Assembly: GCA_028716365.1 (NCBI GenBank)
Contig: JAQUPZ010000001.1
Location: 62,001 to 126,000 of the forward strand
DNA length: 64,000 nucleotides
Reading direction: 5' to 3'
DNA from: Kiritimatiellia bacterium
GTDB taxonomy: Bacteria > Verrucomicrobiota > Kiritimatiellia > UBA8416 > YA12-FULL-48-11
Shown piece after piece: positions 43,105 through 51,651 of the stretch. The notes below the pieces were generated by a model, which was not told where the DNA came from, ran no database searches, and was given only the letters and a program-made list of their open reading frames with translations. Positions within the stretch are counted from its first letter, which is position 1, and the number at the start of each line of letters is the position of its first letter. Made by a program: the position numbers and the translations under genes.

Positions 43105-44241
43105 ATGTTGAATGATCTCAAAATGACCAGAAGCAGGTTCTTGTGTCACGGGTCTTGTTTAGCAGCCGCAATGACCTTAGGTGTAGTGGTGAACAAAACC
43201 CAGGCCGATACCACGAGTACAGGTGTGTTATCAGACAAAAATCCCGCCGGTGGTCACATGCATCCTGTCGCCATAAGGCCATACCAATTACTCTGCCTTG
43301 TCTGCTCGCTGGGCGAGGACGGAGCCGTCCCGAAAAACAGGAAGCTTAAAGACCTCATGTTTCAAATCCGAAAAAATCCCGACATGCCAATCACGCTCCA
43401 GTGTGAGGCAGGCATTGGGTTTGCTTTTCAGGCTCCTGAGGCCGCCAGGGACAACGACTTCAGTCCGGAATTCAATCAGAAGCGCGATTTGACGATCCTC
43501 CAACGTCTCGATATGCCGCCTGGGGAGACCCTGCCAGCCAGGATACTCATTCATCGACTCCTCAAATCCATTCCTTTGACGGCCGGAATATGCGGCTTCG
43601 GTGAAGTGACGGCGGACGCGTGGAAGGGGTGCCCAAAGGCCGAGTCCGGCTTTTACGAGAAAGGACACAAAAAGGCGATTGAGGCTTTGATTCTAATACG
43701 GACCGAGGAAGAGATGGCAGGTGAAAAGAAGGCGTCGATTCAGGCGATGCGAGAGGCCGACGCTGTACGGATCCGTCCGCACATCATGGTATGTTCGGTT
43801 TGCCAGTATGGCTCAGGGATCCGTCCGCCCTACAAGCCCGACAATCTGCCCGAGCTGATTGCAATGGTTCTCACTGAAAAACCCGACATGCGCGTGACAC
43901 TGGTTCGCGGCGCCGATTGGATGATTTGCGCCCCTTGCCCGTACCGTAATGCTCAACTCGGCTGGTGTGTGACCGGACAGATCAACGCGGGTGGACTGTA
44001 CTGCGAGATGAAAGATCTCAACGTGCTGCAACGGCTGGGACTTACCTATGGCGCCACCCTGAAGGCCCGGGATTTATACAAGTTGATTTTCGAGAAAATG
44101 CCTACCGTCGTGAACGTCTGCGCGCTGGATGCCAACGGCAAGTCGCCCTATTCCGTATGGCGGGATGCCTGCGGCGGCGCGCCGGAGGCGGAACGAAATT
44201 ATCTGAAGGGAAGAGCGGAGCTGATGGCCAAGCTTAAATAA
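43105..44241 (+). CDS. Exported Cys-rich protein with two DUF1284-like domains
   Basis: A 378-residue protein; the ATG at 43105 has GAGGTG 9 bp upstream. The N-terminus (MTRSRFLCHGSCLAAAM) is signal-like, possibly an atypical Tat signal. Two tandem domains share the order IRPYQLLCLVC/IRPHIMVCSVC, a helix, then LTILQRLDMPPGETL/LNVLQRLGLTYGATL, and an end with C, W, C, a Glu and a YxKG motif. The pattern of the second domain (ICAPCPY, GWC, YCEMKD) matches DUF1284-type proteins suspected of binding a metal or Fe-S cluster. The first domain has lost several of those Cys. Function unknown. Confidence 0.65.
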   Translation: MLNDLKMTRSRFLCHGSCLAAAMTLGVVVNKTQADTTSTGVLSDKNPAGGHMHPVAIRPYQLLCLVCSLGEDGAVPKNRKLKDLMFQIRKNPDMPITLQCEAGIGFAFQAPEAARDNDFSPEFNQKRDLTILQRLDMPPGETLPARILIHRLLKSIPLTAGICGFGEVTADAWKGCPKAESGFYEKGHKKAIEALILIRTEEEMAGEKKASIQAMREADAVRIRPHIMVCSVCQYGSGIRPPYKPDNLPELIAMVLTEKPDMRVTLVRGADWMICAPCPYRNAQLGWCVTGQINAGGLYCEMKDLNVLQRLGLTYGATLKARDLYKLIFEKMPTVVNVCALDANGKSPYSVWRDACGGAPEAERNYLKGRAELMAKLK

Positions 44242-44342
44242 AAAAGTTCCGGCATCAAAGTTCATATACAAATCGACAGCGGTTTTCTAACGGTTTTTAG
44301 ATTCGTTACAAAGAAGCGCTTTTACAACAGGAGGGAACAGCG

Positions 44343-45884
44343 ATGAAAGGAATGAAGAACATAACGACGGCTATAGCGGTCCTTTTGACTATGGGCACGG
44401 TGTTGCCGGGATGGGCGGAGGATCCGTTGAACATCGGCGGGCGACGCGAGCTGTTTGTGGACAACGCGGTGATCGGCAAAACATCGGGTGAACTTCGGCT
44501 GGTACTGCACCATCCCGAACGCAAAGAGATCGTACTGACCACCGATAAACCATGGGAAGGGAACGCGTCGGGGTATCAATCCGTAATTTATACGGATGGA
44601 AAATGCCGGATGTATTATCGTGGTCTTCACTATGTCAAGAACATGGGTGTGTCCAATACGACGCTTCCTCATCATCAGGCGGTTCTCTGTTATGCGGAGA
44701 GCACGGACGGAATAAATTGGGTTCGTCCAAATCTTGGGATATGCGAATTCCAGAAATCGAAAGAGAACAACATTATTTTGGAACCGGCGATGGTCAAATC
44801 GATTGGCGGCGATCCAGCGCACACCAGTGTATTTTATGACACCAACCCGGCTTGCCCTGCAGATCAGCGCTACAAAGTGGTAATCTTGGGAAAGGGAGGC
44901 CTTTATGTTTTGGGATCTGAAGACGGCCTCCGTTTCCGGGTACTCAGCGATAAACCAAATGTGACAGACGGCGCCTTTGACTCCCAGAACCTGATTTTCT
45001 GGGATCCGGTAATCAGGAAATACCGAGTTTACTACCGCAATTTCAGGAACGGTATCCGCGACATCATGACCAGCTCGAGCGAGGATATCTTAAAGTTCCC
45101 TCCCGGGAAACAGGTGGCGCGTGAACAGGGTAAGGATTATGCGCTCTACACCAACCAGATGCATCCGTATTACCGTGCGCCGCATATTATACTCGGATTC
45201 CCGATGCGCTATTACGACCGCGGCAAAGGTGCATGGGAATGGCCGGCCATGCAGGCACTGCCCGGTCTGGAGAACCGGAAGGGACGATATAGTGGTCATC
45301 CCCGTTATGGTACTGCCGTCACGGATGGGGTGCTGCTTGTGAGCCGTGATGGTGAAACTGTCCGGCTCTGGGAAGAGTCTTTCATGCGCCCGGGACCGCG
45401 GACAAAGGAGAGCTGGGTCTATGGCGACAACTTCATCTTCTGGGGGCTGGTCGAGACCGCCTCCCATCTGGGTGACGCTCCGAACGAGATCAGTTTCTAT
45501 TCAACAGAAAGTTATTGGGAGGGGAACGCCACAAAAATCCGTCGGAGTACCTTACGGCTGGACGGATTCGTCTCCGCACAGACGACGGTCTCGGGCGGCG
45601 AACTGGTCACCAGGCCATTGATCTTTACGGGGCAAACACTTTCGATCAATTTCGAAACCGGAGGACCTGGCGAGCTGAAGGTGGAAATCCAGAATCCTGA
45701 TGGAACACCAATGCCCGGTTATACATTGGCAGAATGTTTTCCTATCTTTGGTGATCACATCGATTTCCCTGTCTCATGGAAGGGTAAGGGAACGGACGTG
45801 AGCACATTGGCAGGAAAACCGGTCTGCATCAGGTTCACGCTCAAGGACGCGGATTTGTATGCGTTCCAATTCTTGGGGAAATAG
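44343..45884 (+). CDS. Exported GH43/GH32-like five-bladed propeller with C-terminal jelly-roll
   Basis: A 513-residue protein with an AGGAGGG site and a signal peptide ending near VLPGWA. It is homologous along its length to the C-terminal half of the fusion at 31.56 kb: GRRELFVDNAVIG, WEGNASGYQSVIY, CRMYYRGLHYV, GAFDSQNLIFWDP, LRLDGFVSAQTTVSGGELVT and KDADLYAFQFLGK. Such proteins have the five-bladed fold of GH43/GH32 enzymes and are frequent in glycan-degrading PVC bacteria. No experimentally known substrate can be assigned from the sequence. It precedes an SGNH hydrolase (21 bp) and a sialidase-like gene. Confidence 0.82.
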   Translation: MKGMKNITTAIAVLLTMGTVLPGWAEDPLNIGGRRELFVDNAVIGKTSGELRLVLHHPERKEIVLTTDKPWEGNASGYQSVIYTDGKCRMYYRGLHYVKNMGVSNTTLPHHQAVLCYAESTDGINWVRPNLGICEFQKSKENNIILEPAMVKSIGGDPAHTSVFYDTNPACPADQRYKVVILGKGGLYVLGSEDGLRFRVLSDKPNVTDGAFDSQNLIFWDPVIRKYRVYYRNFRNGIRDIMTSSSEDILKFPPGKQVAREQGKDYALYTNQMHPYYRAPHIILGFPMRYYDRGKGAWEWPAMQALPGLENRKGRYSGHPRYGTAVTDGVLLVSRDGETVRLWEESFMRPGPRTKESWVYGDNFIFWGLVETASHLGDAPNEISFYSTESYWEGNATKIRRSTLRLDGFVSAQTTVSGGELVTRPLIFTGQTLSINFETGGPGELKVEIQNPDGTPMPGYTLAECFPIFGDHIDFPVSWKGKGTDVSTLAGKPVCIRFTLKDADLYAFQFLGK

Positions 45885-45905
45885 CGATTCCATGGGGGAT
45901 TTTTT

Positions 45906-47195
45906 ATGAGATATCTATATCAACGCACCAATTTGTTTTTGGTTAAAGCAGTTCTGGTCTACCTGTCAATTGCCTGGTTACCGCTCTTTGCACAGCCTTC
46001 TTCCAACATGCAAACGGCGCAGCTTCTGTCAGAGGCACGCGAACCGGTGCGTATCGTCTGTTTCGGGGACAGCATCACAGGCGTGTATTACCATAGCGGT
46101 AATAGACGTGCATGGCCTGAAATGCTCAAGGTAGCGCTGAACCGGCTTTACCCGAAGGCGGACATTAAGGTCATCAATGCGGGTATCAGCGGAAATACGA
46201 CTGTTCAAGGGTTGGTGCGCATGCAAAAGGATGTGCTTGCACACAACCCGCATCTGGTGGTCGTCATGTACGGCATGAACGATCTGGCCTATGGTGCGGC
46301 CACTCCGGAAAAGGACGACGCCAATAAAGCGGCGTTTGTCGACAGGCTCAAAACCATAATCGGGAAATGCCGTGACGCCCATGCGGAAGTGATATTGTGT
46401 ACGCAGAACCCGGTTTATACCGACGCGCTTCCCCGCCGTCCAAAGGAACGTGTTGGCGAGTTCGCCCGGCTCATCTGCCAGGTTGGAAAGGAGGCTGGGG
46501 TTCCTGTGGCTGACATTTACACCGAGTGGGAAGCACTGCGAACGGCTAATTCACGCGCATGGAAGTTGCTGATGAGTGAGACCATTCATCCCTCAATGGC
46601 TGGTCACAAGCGCATGGCCGAACGGGTGGCTGAAACGCTCTCGGGACGTACCATTTCGCTTGCCGACGTTCTGCCGGAACAACCGGTTTGCTGTAGTCTT
46701 ATCGCCTGCTTGAAGGAGAATAAACCGGTCACAATTGTTGCACCAGCGCCGCTCGCGCCACATGTTCGCGCGATGGTGCTGAAGCGTTTCCCTTCCGCAG
46801 CCCTGACAGTCACTCCCCTGTCTGAAAAGGGTCTGTCGTTAAACGCAATAACCGATGAGTATAAGAAAATACGCAACCTGAAGCCAACTCTCGTATTTAT
46901 TTCGCTTGTGCCTGATCTGCTGACTTTCGACAATGAGGAAACGTTTATTCGTCAGGTGTCATGGATCGTCAACTGGTCGTTGCCCTTTGGCGGTTCCAGT
47001 TGGACGGCGGTGGGTGTCGATCCGGCTTTGATGAACTCGAAGCTGACAAAACAGCAACAGGAAGGTGCGAACCTGTTACGGGAAATTACAAGGGGTCATG
47101 ATCTTGATTGGATCAGCCAGCCATCAGGAGAAAACGCCGGACTCGAGACTGTATTACATCAATGGTTCGATAAACAGACCGCGCCGAACAATTAA
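45906..47195 (+). CDS. Exported SGNH/GDSL-type esterase
   Basis: A 429-residue protein with a signal peptide (about residues 1-29). The SGNH blocks are all present: Ser in IVCFGDSITG (near residue 53), Gly in NAGISGNTT, Asn in VVMYGMNDLAYG, and His in ETIHPSMAGHKRMAE, where the usual Asp three residues before His is Glu. The first 245 residues form this esterase; the remaining 180 are an additional alpha/beta domain I do not recognise. SGNH enzymes remove acetyl or other acyl groups from glycans, including sialic acids. Placed between the propeller and sialidase-like genes, deacylation of a glycan is plausible. Confidence 0.85.
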   Translation: MRYLYQRTNLFLVKAVLVYLSIAWLPLFAQPSSNMQTAQLLSEAREPVRIVCFGDSITGVYYHSGNRRAWPEMLKVALNRLYPKADIKVINAGISGNTTVQGLVRMQKDVLAHNPHLVVVMYGMNDLAYGAATPEKDDANKAAFVDRLKTIIGKCRDAHAEVILCTQNPVYTDALPRRPKERVGEFARLICQVGKEAGVPVADIYTEWEALRTANSRAWKLLMSETIHPSMAGHKRMAERVAETLSGRTISLADVLPEQPVCCSLIACLKENKPVTIVAPAPLAPHVRAMVLKRFPSAALTVTPLSEKGLSLNAITDEYKKIRNLKPTLVFISLVPDLLTFDNEETFIRQVSWIVNWSLPFGGSSWTAVGVDPALMNSKLTKQQQEGANLLREITRGHDLDWISQPSGENAGLETVLHQWFDKQTAPNN

Positions 47196-47227
47196 CGAAG
47201 CGATAAAAATACGAAAAAGAAAGGGTC

Positions 47228-48841
47228 ATGAAGATGAAAACAAGTTCGAGTTTGAAAAATACAGAGAAAGAGACGACATGGTTACATGCTTTGTGGCTAC
47301 TCGCAATTTTATTCACATTGCCTGTTTTTGCGCAGGATGTTCCTGTGCGTACGCTTGAATTGCCACCCAGCAAAGATAATCCGCGTAACAGCGAGGGCTC
47401 TTTTGTTTCACTTAAGGATGGACGTATCCTGTTCGTATATACGCACTTCACAGGCGGCGGGGGTGATCATTCTGCTGCCCATCTGGCAGGACGGTACTCA
47501 TCCGACGGCGGCAGGACGTGGACGAAGGAGGACCGGGTTATTGTTGAGAACGAGGGCGGCATGAATGTCATGTCAGTGAGCCTGCTTCGCCTGCAGAGCG
47601 GGGAGATCGCGCTCTTCTATCTACTTAAGAACAGTGAACAGGATTGCCGCCCGGTCATGCGTCTTTCGACCGATGAAAGTGCGACATGGAGTGCACCGGT
47701 AAAGTGTATCACCGATGAGGTCGGATACTACGTTCTGAACAATGACCGCGTGATCCAGCTTAAGAACGGCCGGCTGGTGGCGCCGGTCTGCCTGCATTGG
47801 GTAAAAGGAGAACCCAAAGGGGACTGGCAGGGAACGGTGATGTGCTACCTGTCGGACGACAACGGCAAAGTCTGGCGGCGCAGTAAGACTACGCAAAAAG
47901 GATATGATACGACAGGCAAGCGTATCACCACGCAAGAGCCCGGAGTGATTGAACTAAAAGACGGTCGCATAATGATGTTCATCCGTGCGAGTGGCGGGTG
48001 CCAGTATCTTGCATATTCATCAGATGGAGGAGATACATGGAGCGTGCCCGTTGCATCGGATATCAAATCTCCCGTTTCGCCCGCCTCTATCAAGCGTCTG
48101 CCCTCGACCGGCGACCTGTTGCTGGTCTGGAACGACCACGCCAACATCCCAGCGTACTTGCGTAACCGGCGCGTACCGTTGAGCACGGCGATTTCAAAAG
48201 ATGATGGGAAAACGTGGCAGAAGATTAAAGTACTGGAGGGCAATCCGCAGGGCTGGTACTGCTACATCGCGATCCATCCGATGGACGATGCGGTATTACT
48301 TGGCAACTGTGCCATGCGCGGTCTGGCGCATTCGCGTATCACGCGCGTGCCTGTATCGTGGCTGTATACCGATGGGCCTGCGCCTGTTGCGGTCAAACAG
48401 GTATCACTGCTTTTCGAGAAGGCGGCAAAAGGGCCGTTCGAGCGGCTTGAAACATCGTTGGGCGTTTGGAGTGCCGAAAAGGGACATGCCGAGATGTACA
48501 CGTATGCGCATGGCAAGGGTATCCGTATCCAGGGCGGCACAAACCGGATGGTTACATTGACTATGCCGCAAGTTACGGCATGCAGTACGTTGGATTCATT
48601 CAGTGTCGAGCGATTTACGTCGCGTGCCCCGTATACGTTTACAATTGAAGCAAAGGTGGAAGACGCATGGCGGAAGATTTGGGAACAGGGCGCTACCACA
48701 TCCGTCGGGCAGCTGCATAAAATCAACATTCGGGAAAAAGAACTGAAAACATCGCAATTCCGTTTCCGGTGTACCGCTGCGCTTGGTGCGATTATCGGCG
48801 AAATGCCTGATACAGATCTCAATGGTTTCTTCAAAGACTAA
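47228..48841 (+). CDS. Exported sialidase-like (BNR/Asp-box) protein
   Basis: A 537-residue protein with a signal peptide ending near PVFAQ. The first 380 residues are a six-bladed sialidase propeller with Asp boxes SSDGGRTW, STDESATW, SDDNGKVW, SSDGGDTW and SKDDGKTW. The C-terminal 150 residues look like a carbohydrate-binding discoidin-type domain. It may release sialic acid or another acidic sugar outside the cell. The separate form here and the fused form at 31.56 kb link this fold to the 44.34-kb propeller. It is followed after 13 bp by a DapA/NanA-like lyase. Confidence 0.85.
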   Translation: MKMKTSSSLKNTEKETTWLHALWLLAILFTLPVFAQDVPVRTLELPPSKDNPRNSEGSFVSLKDGRILFVYTHFTGGGGDHSAAHLAGRYSSDGGRTWTKEDRVIVENEGGMNVMSVSLLRLQSGEIALFYLLKNSEQDCRPVMRLSTDESATWSAPVKCITDEVGYYVLNNDRVIQLKNGRLVAPVCLHWVKGEPKGDWQGTVMCYLSDDNGKVWRRSKTTQKGYDTTGKRITTQEPGVIELKDGRIMMFIRASGGCQYLAYSSDGGDTWSVPVASDIKSPVSPASIKRLPSTGDLLLVWNDHANIPAYLRNRRVPLSTAISKDDGKTWQKIKVLEGNPQGWYCYIAIHPMDDAVLLGNCAMRGLAHSRITRVPVSWLYTDGPAPVAVKQVSLLFEKAAKGPFERLETSLGVWSAEKGHAEMYTYAHGKGIRIQGGTNRMVTLTMPQVTACSTLDSFSVERFTSRAPYTFTIEAKVEDAWRKIWEQGATTSVGQLHKINIREKELKTSQFRFRCTAALGAIIGEMPDTDLNGFFKD

Positions 48842-48854
48842 TGAAAGGAAAAAA

Positions 48855-49754
48855 ATGCAAAAAAAAGTATATTCGGCCTCCATCACACCGCTCACGGCGG
48901 ATGGGGAATTGGACATCGAGGGATTGAACAAAATTTTTGACCGGAACATCCGCCACGGTATCGACGGGATTTTCATTCTTGGGTCGATGGGTGAATGGAG
49001 TCAGTTTTCAAATGAGTTCCGTGACCGGATGGTCGCGGAGAGCGTCAAGGCTGTCGCGGGGCGTACCGAGTTACTGGTAGGTATCACGGCAGCGAGTACG
49101 GCACGGGCATTGGATAACATGCAACGCGCAGCGGTACACGTGTTTGACAGCTACGTGTTTATGTTACCGCCCGCGTCGGGTGTGGCTGATCCCGTACGGA
49201 CGATTCGAACTGTGCTGGACCGGGCGGATCGTCCGGTTTATTATTATCACTGTCCGCCGAACAACGGGATCAACCTCTCGCTGGCGCAGTTCGAGGCGAT
49301 CATGTCGCACCCGAACCTGAAAGGCATTAAAAATTCGGCCAGCAATATGTGGCTGCGACGCGAGCTGATCGTTATGAAACGGGATAAGGGACTCAAGCCC
49401 GTGTTATTGGAAGGCCAGGAATGGGCGGCCGACGAGGCGTTGCTCGTCGGTTACGACGGCATGCTCTGCGGCATGGGCGCATTGGGCTCGAAAATCATGG
49501 TGGGTATCGCGCGGGCCGTAGATGCGGGCAATGTCGCGGAAGCGATCCGGTTACAGAACCGGTTCATCCAACTCTTTCACAGCGTGTATGGCCTCAACCT
49601 GGAAACCGTCTGGACGGGACAGAAATACGCGTTGAAATGTCTTGGGCTGTGCGCGTCGGAACTAACGCTGGCGCAGGAGATGGAAACTCTGACCGAGGCG
49701 CGCAAGAAAGAGATCGAGACGTATCTGGCGGAATTCCGTAAGGAGCTGGACTGA
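48855..49754 (+). CDS. DapA/NanA-superfamily lyase
   Basis: A 299-residue class I aldolase of the dihydrodipicolinate synthase/N-acetylneuraminate lyase superfamily. The start at 48855 has AAAGGAA upstream. The N-terminal YSASITPLTADGELD, the GSMGEWSQF loop, the catalytic-Tyr segment RPVYYYHCPPNNGIN and the Schiff-base Lys in HPNLKGIKNSAS are all present. The YYYHxP form of the Tyr segment resembles N-acetylneuraminate lyases more than DapA. It sits directly behind a sialidase-like gene and 1 bp before an ATC-hydrolase-like pair, so it more probably cleaves a keto-deoxy sugar acid than makes lysine. Confidence 0.9.
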   Translation: MQKKVYSASITPLTADGELDIEGLNKIFDRNIRHGIDGIFILGSMGEWSQFSNEFRDRMVAESVKAVAGRTELLVGITAASTARALDNMQRAAVHVFDSYVFMLPPASGVADPVRTIRTVLDRADRPVYYYHCPPNNGINLSLAQFEAIMSHPNLKGIKNSASNMWLRRELIVMKRDKGLKPVLLEGQEWAADEALLVGYDGMLCGMGALGSKIMVGIARAVDAGNVAEAIRLQNRFIQLFHSVYGLNLETVWTGQKYALKCLGLCASELTLAQEMETLTEARKKEIETYLAEFRKELD

Positions 49755-49755
49755 G

Positions 49756-50211
49756 ATGTTGCGCTATCGCGAAACAGGTGAATTACACAAAGATTTCCAC
49801 GGCAGCATGAACGCCGCCGTGGAATATGTCGGCAACCGGTACGGGCGGGACGGTTTGCGTACAGTGTTCCGGCAAACGGCGCAACGGGTCTACCGTTCGA
49901 TTTATGAGGGATTAAAACGTGGCGATTGGGACGAACTGGTCGAACACTGGCGGTACTTCATGGATCGCGAAGGCGCGGATTATAACTTGTCGATTACAGA
50001 CGAAGCAGTGGTCATGATAGTGAAGACATGCCCCGCGGTGGCGCACCTGCGTAAGCTGGGAATGACTCCTTCCAGGTTTTTCTGCGATCAGACAATACTG
50101 CTGAATGAAGCGTGGTGCGAGGACACGCCTTTTGAGGCTGTTACGGAGATCACGGGCGAGGGGAGTTGCGTACAGACGATCCGCCGCAAAACAACGGAGG
50201 TACAATTATGA
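49756..50211 (+). CDS. Small Cys-containing protein, ATC-hydrolase-like (first of a pair)
   Basis: A 151-residue protein starting 1 bp after the lyase stop codon. It has conserved-looking Cys positions in IVKTCPAVAHL, FFCDQTILLNEAWC and GEGSCVQTIRR. This spacing resembles the L-2-amino-thiazoline-4-carboxylate hydrolase-like family of small proteins with a KCP motif and a late GxxSC. No signal peptide. The next gene, overlapping by 4 bp, has the same overall plan, so the two are probably paralogues that act as a heterodimer or on successive intermediates. Role in sugar-acid breakdown is unknown. Confidence 0.6.
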   Translation: MLRYRETGELHKDFHGSMNAAVEYVGNRYGRDGLRTVFRQTAQRVYRSIYEGLKRGDWDELVEHWRYFMDREGADYNLSITDEAVVMIVKTCPAVAHLRKLGMTPSRFFCDQTILLNEAWCEDTPFEAVTEITGEGSCVQTIRRKTTEVQL

Positions 50212-50669
50212 TTCCCAGTGATCAGTTTGTCCGTTTCTACAACGAGGTGTTCAAATTTCTTGATGCGCAGGGCGGAGACGCGTTGAATGAATACTACCGT
50301 GTAGTTTCCGAACAGCAGGAGCTGCACTGTCTAAAGCTGTTCAAGGAACAGGGACTCGTTGGGATGAAGGCGTATTGGGACCGTATTGCGGTTGAAGAGA
50401 ATTGCGATATGTCGAGAACCCTCTATCCGGACCGTTTAGAGTTGGTGATGAACCGCTGTCCGAGTCTGAGTAAGGCGATGAACAACGATGCGGGCGCATT
50501 TCCGCGCTATTGCGATCACTGTCCCGGTTGGGTCATTCCGTTACTCGAAAAGGCCGGGTTCTATTGCGAGTATGACCTGATCGACCGTACTGTACCAGAG
50601 TGCCGTCTTGTCATCTATCCCGCTGATCCGAACCGGCCCTCGCGCGTGCTGGTCACGGCGGGTTCCTGA
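50208..50669 (+). CDS. Small Cys-containing protein, ATC-hydrolase-like (second of a pair)
   Basis: A 153-residue protein; the ATG at 50208 overlaps the previous stop (ATGA) and has GGAGG upstream. The Cys pattern is VMNRCPSLSKA, PRYCDHCPGWVIPLLEKAG and VPECRLVIY, parallel to the preceding gene (CP motif, second Cys pair about 30 residues on, final Cys strand). It has no signal peptide. It ends 56 bp before the convergent IclR-type gene. I assign it to the same loose family as its partner; the chemistry is not known. Confidence 0.6.
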   Translation: MIPSDQFVRFYNEVFKFLDAQGGDALNEYYRVVSEQQELHCLKLFKEQGLVGMKAYWDRIAVEENCDMSRTLYPDRLELVMNRCPSLSKAMNNDAGAFPRYCDHCPGWVIPLLEKAGFYCEYDLIDRTVPECRLVIYPADPNRPSRVLVTAGS

Positions 50670-50725
50670 AACATTTTTCCTTTTGCGGACAGGATAAATC
50701 AGCATATCAATCGTAATCACCGCAA

Positions 50726-51499
50726 TTATGGAACACACATGAAATCACTTTGTTTCAAACACTGAAACGCTACTGTATTACTCATTTCGCGGCTGTTTAC
50801 CCGAAGGGACTCAATGATCCTGGACTCATTGTTATTTCCAAGACGGAAAACCGGGACAGTTAAACCCAGTGCTGCGCATATTTTACCGGTGGCATCGACG
50901 ACTGGCATGGCATACGACGTGATCTCATGAACAGGATTATGCATGATTGACATGCCAGCGTCGCGGATGGTGGCGGTGGCCTTTTTAAGATCCTCCAATG
51001 TGTTGATGTTGTCCCATTCCTTGCCGGGTAATCCTATTGCTTTTGTCATTTCCACAGACTTGGTGTTGTCAAGATAAGCGAGTAATACACGGCCGGAAAC
51101 ACTGTGGTATAATGATAGATCTTTATAGTAGGAAAAATTTATCATCACCTGACGCTGGTGCTGGGCCTGTGCCAGAATGTGTACTTTTCCCATGCGCAAT
51201 GTTGACACAACGCCGGATTCCTGTGTCTGGTCAGACAGCGAATGTGCGAAGCGACTGCTTAATTCTACAATCGTCTCATTGCGGTAAAATGGTCGCGACA
51301 GCGCAATAAATTTTCCACTAATCTGGTAAGATCCAATACCGCATTTCTCAAGATATCCCAGAGCGACCATTGTTTTAAGGATGTTACACAAAGTCCCTTT
51401 ATTCAATTTAGTCGACTGGGCAATGGCATCCAGAGAAACCCCTTTGCCAGGCTCCATTCGTTCCAATATCAAAAAAACCTTATTTATTACTTGTATCAT
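50726..51499 (-). CDS. IclR-family transcriptional regulator
   Basis: A 257-residue regulator: a winged helix at about residues 1-65 (LDAIAQSTKLNKGTLCNILKTM), then a GAF-like effector domain (SVSGRVLLAYLDNTKSVEMT, ITSYAMPVVDATGKICAALGL). It is divergent from the alpha/beta hydrolase gene at 51.65 kb and convergent with the ATC-hydrolase-like pair. IclR members typically repress catabolic genes and respond to small acids, which fits the surroundings. Candidate sites lie in the 152-bp divergent gap. Confidence 0.92.
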   Translation of the reverse strand: MIQVINKVFLILERMEPGKGVSLDAIAQSTKLNKGTLCNILKTMVALGYLEKCGIGSYQISGKFIALSRPFYRNETIVELSSRFAHSLSDQTQESGVVSTLRMGKVHILAQAQHQRQVMINFSYYKDLSLYHSVSGRVLLAYLDNTKSVEMTKAIGLPGKEWDNINTLEDLKKATATIRDAGMSIMHNPVHEITSYAMPVVDATGKICAALGLTVPVFRLGNNNESRIIESLRVNSREMSNTVAFQCLKQSDFMCVP

Positions 51500-51506
51500 G
51501 TTGTGT

Positions 51507-51521
51507 TTTTATATTATAAAA
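51507..51521. promoter_or_regulatory. AT-rich palindrome in the IclR-hydrolase divergent gap
   Basis: TTTTATA-T-TATAAAA is a perfect 15-bp palindrome 8 bp upstream of the IclR start. A second short palindrome CACTT-G-AAGTG lies at 51569-51579 in the same gap. Either could be an autoregulatory operator or overlap a promoter; AT-rich palindromes of this length occur by chance fairly often, so this is tentative. Confidence 0.3.
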
Positions 51522-51651
51522 GGTTTTGCCATGCGAAATAGGCTATATCTGTTGGCAGACGAAGTCAACACTTGAAGTGAAAAAATTTCGAAATAACAGA
51601 TAATTCAGTGCAAATCACCGACGATACCGAATTTATCGAAAGGATATTAGA

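Noticed and set aside
34706-49754. A complete sialic acid (nan) operon
   Set aside because: Sialidase-like, mutarotase, YhcH-like and NanA-like genes are present, but N-acetylmannosamine kinase and epimerase are missing and the dehydrogenases do not belong to that route, so sialic acid is only one candidate.
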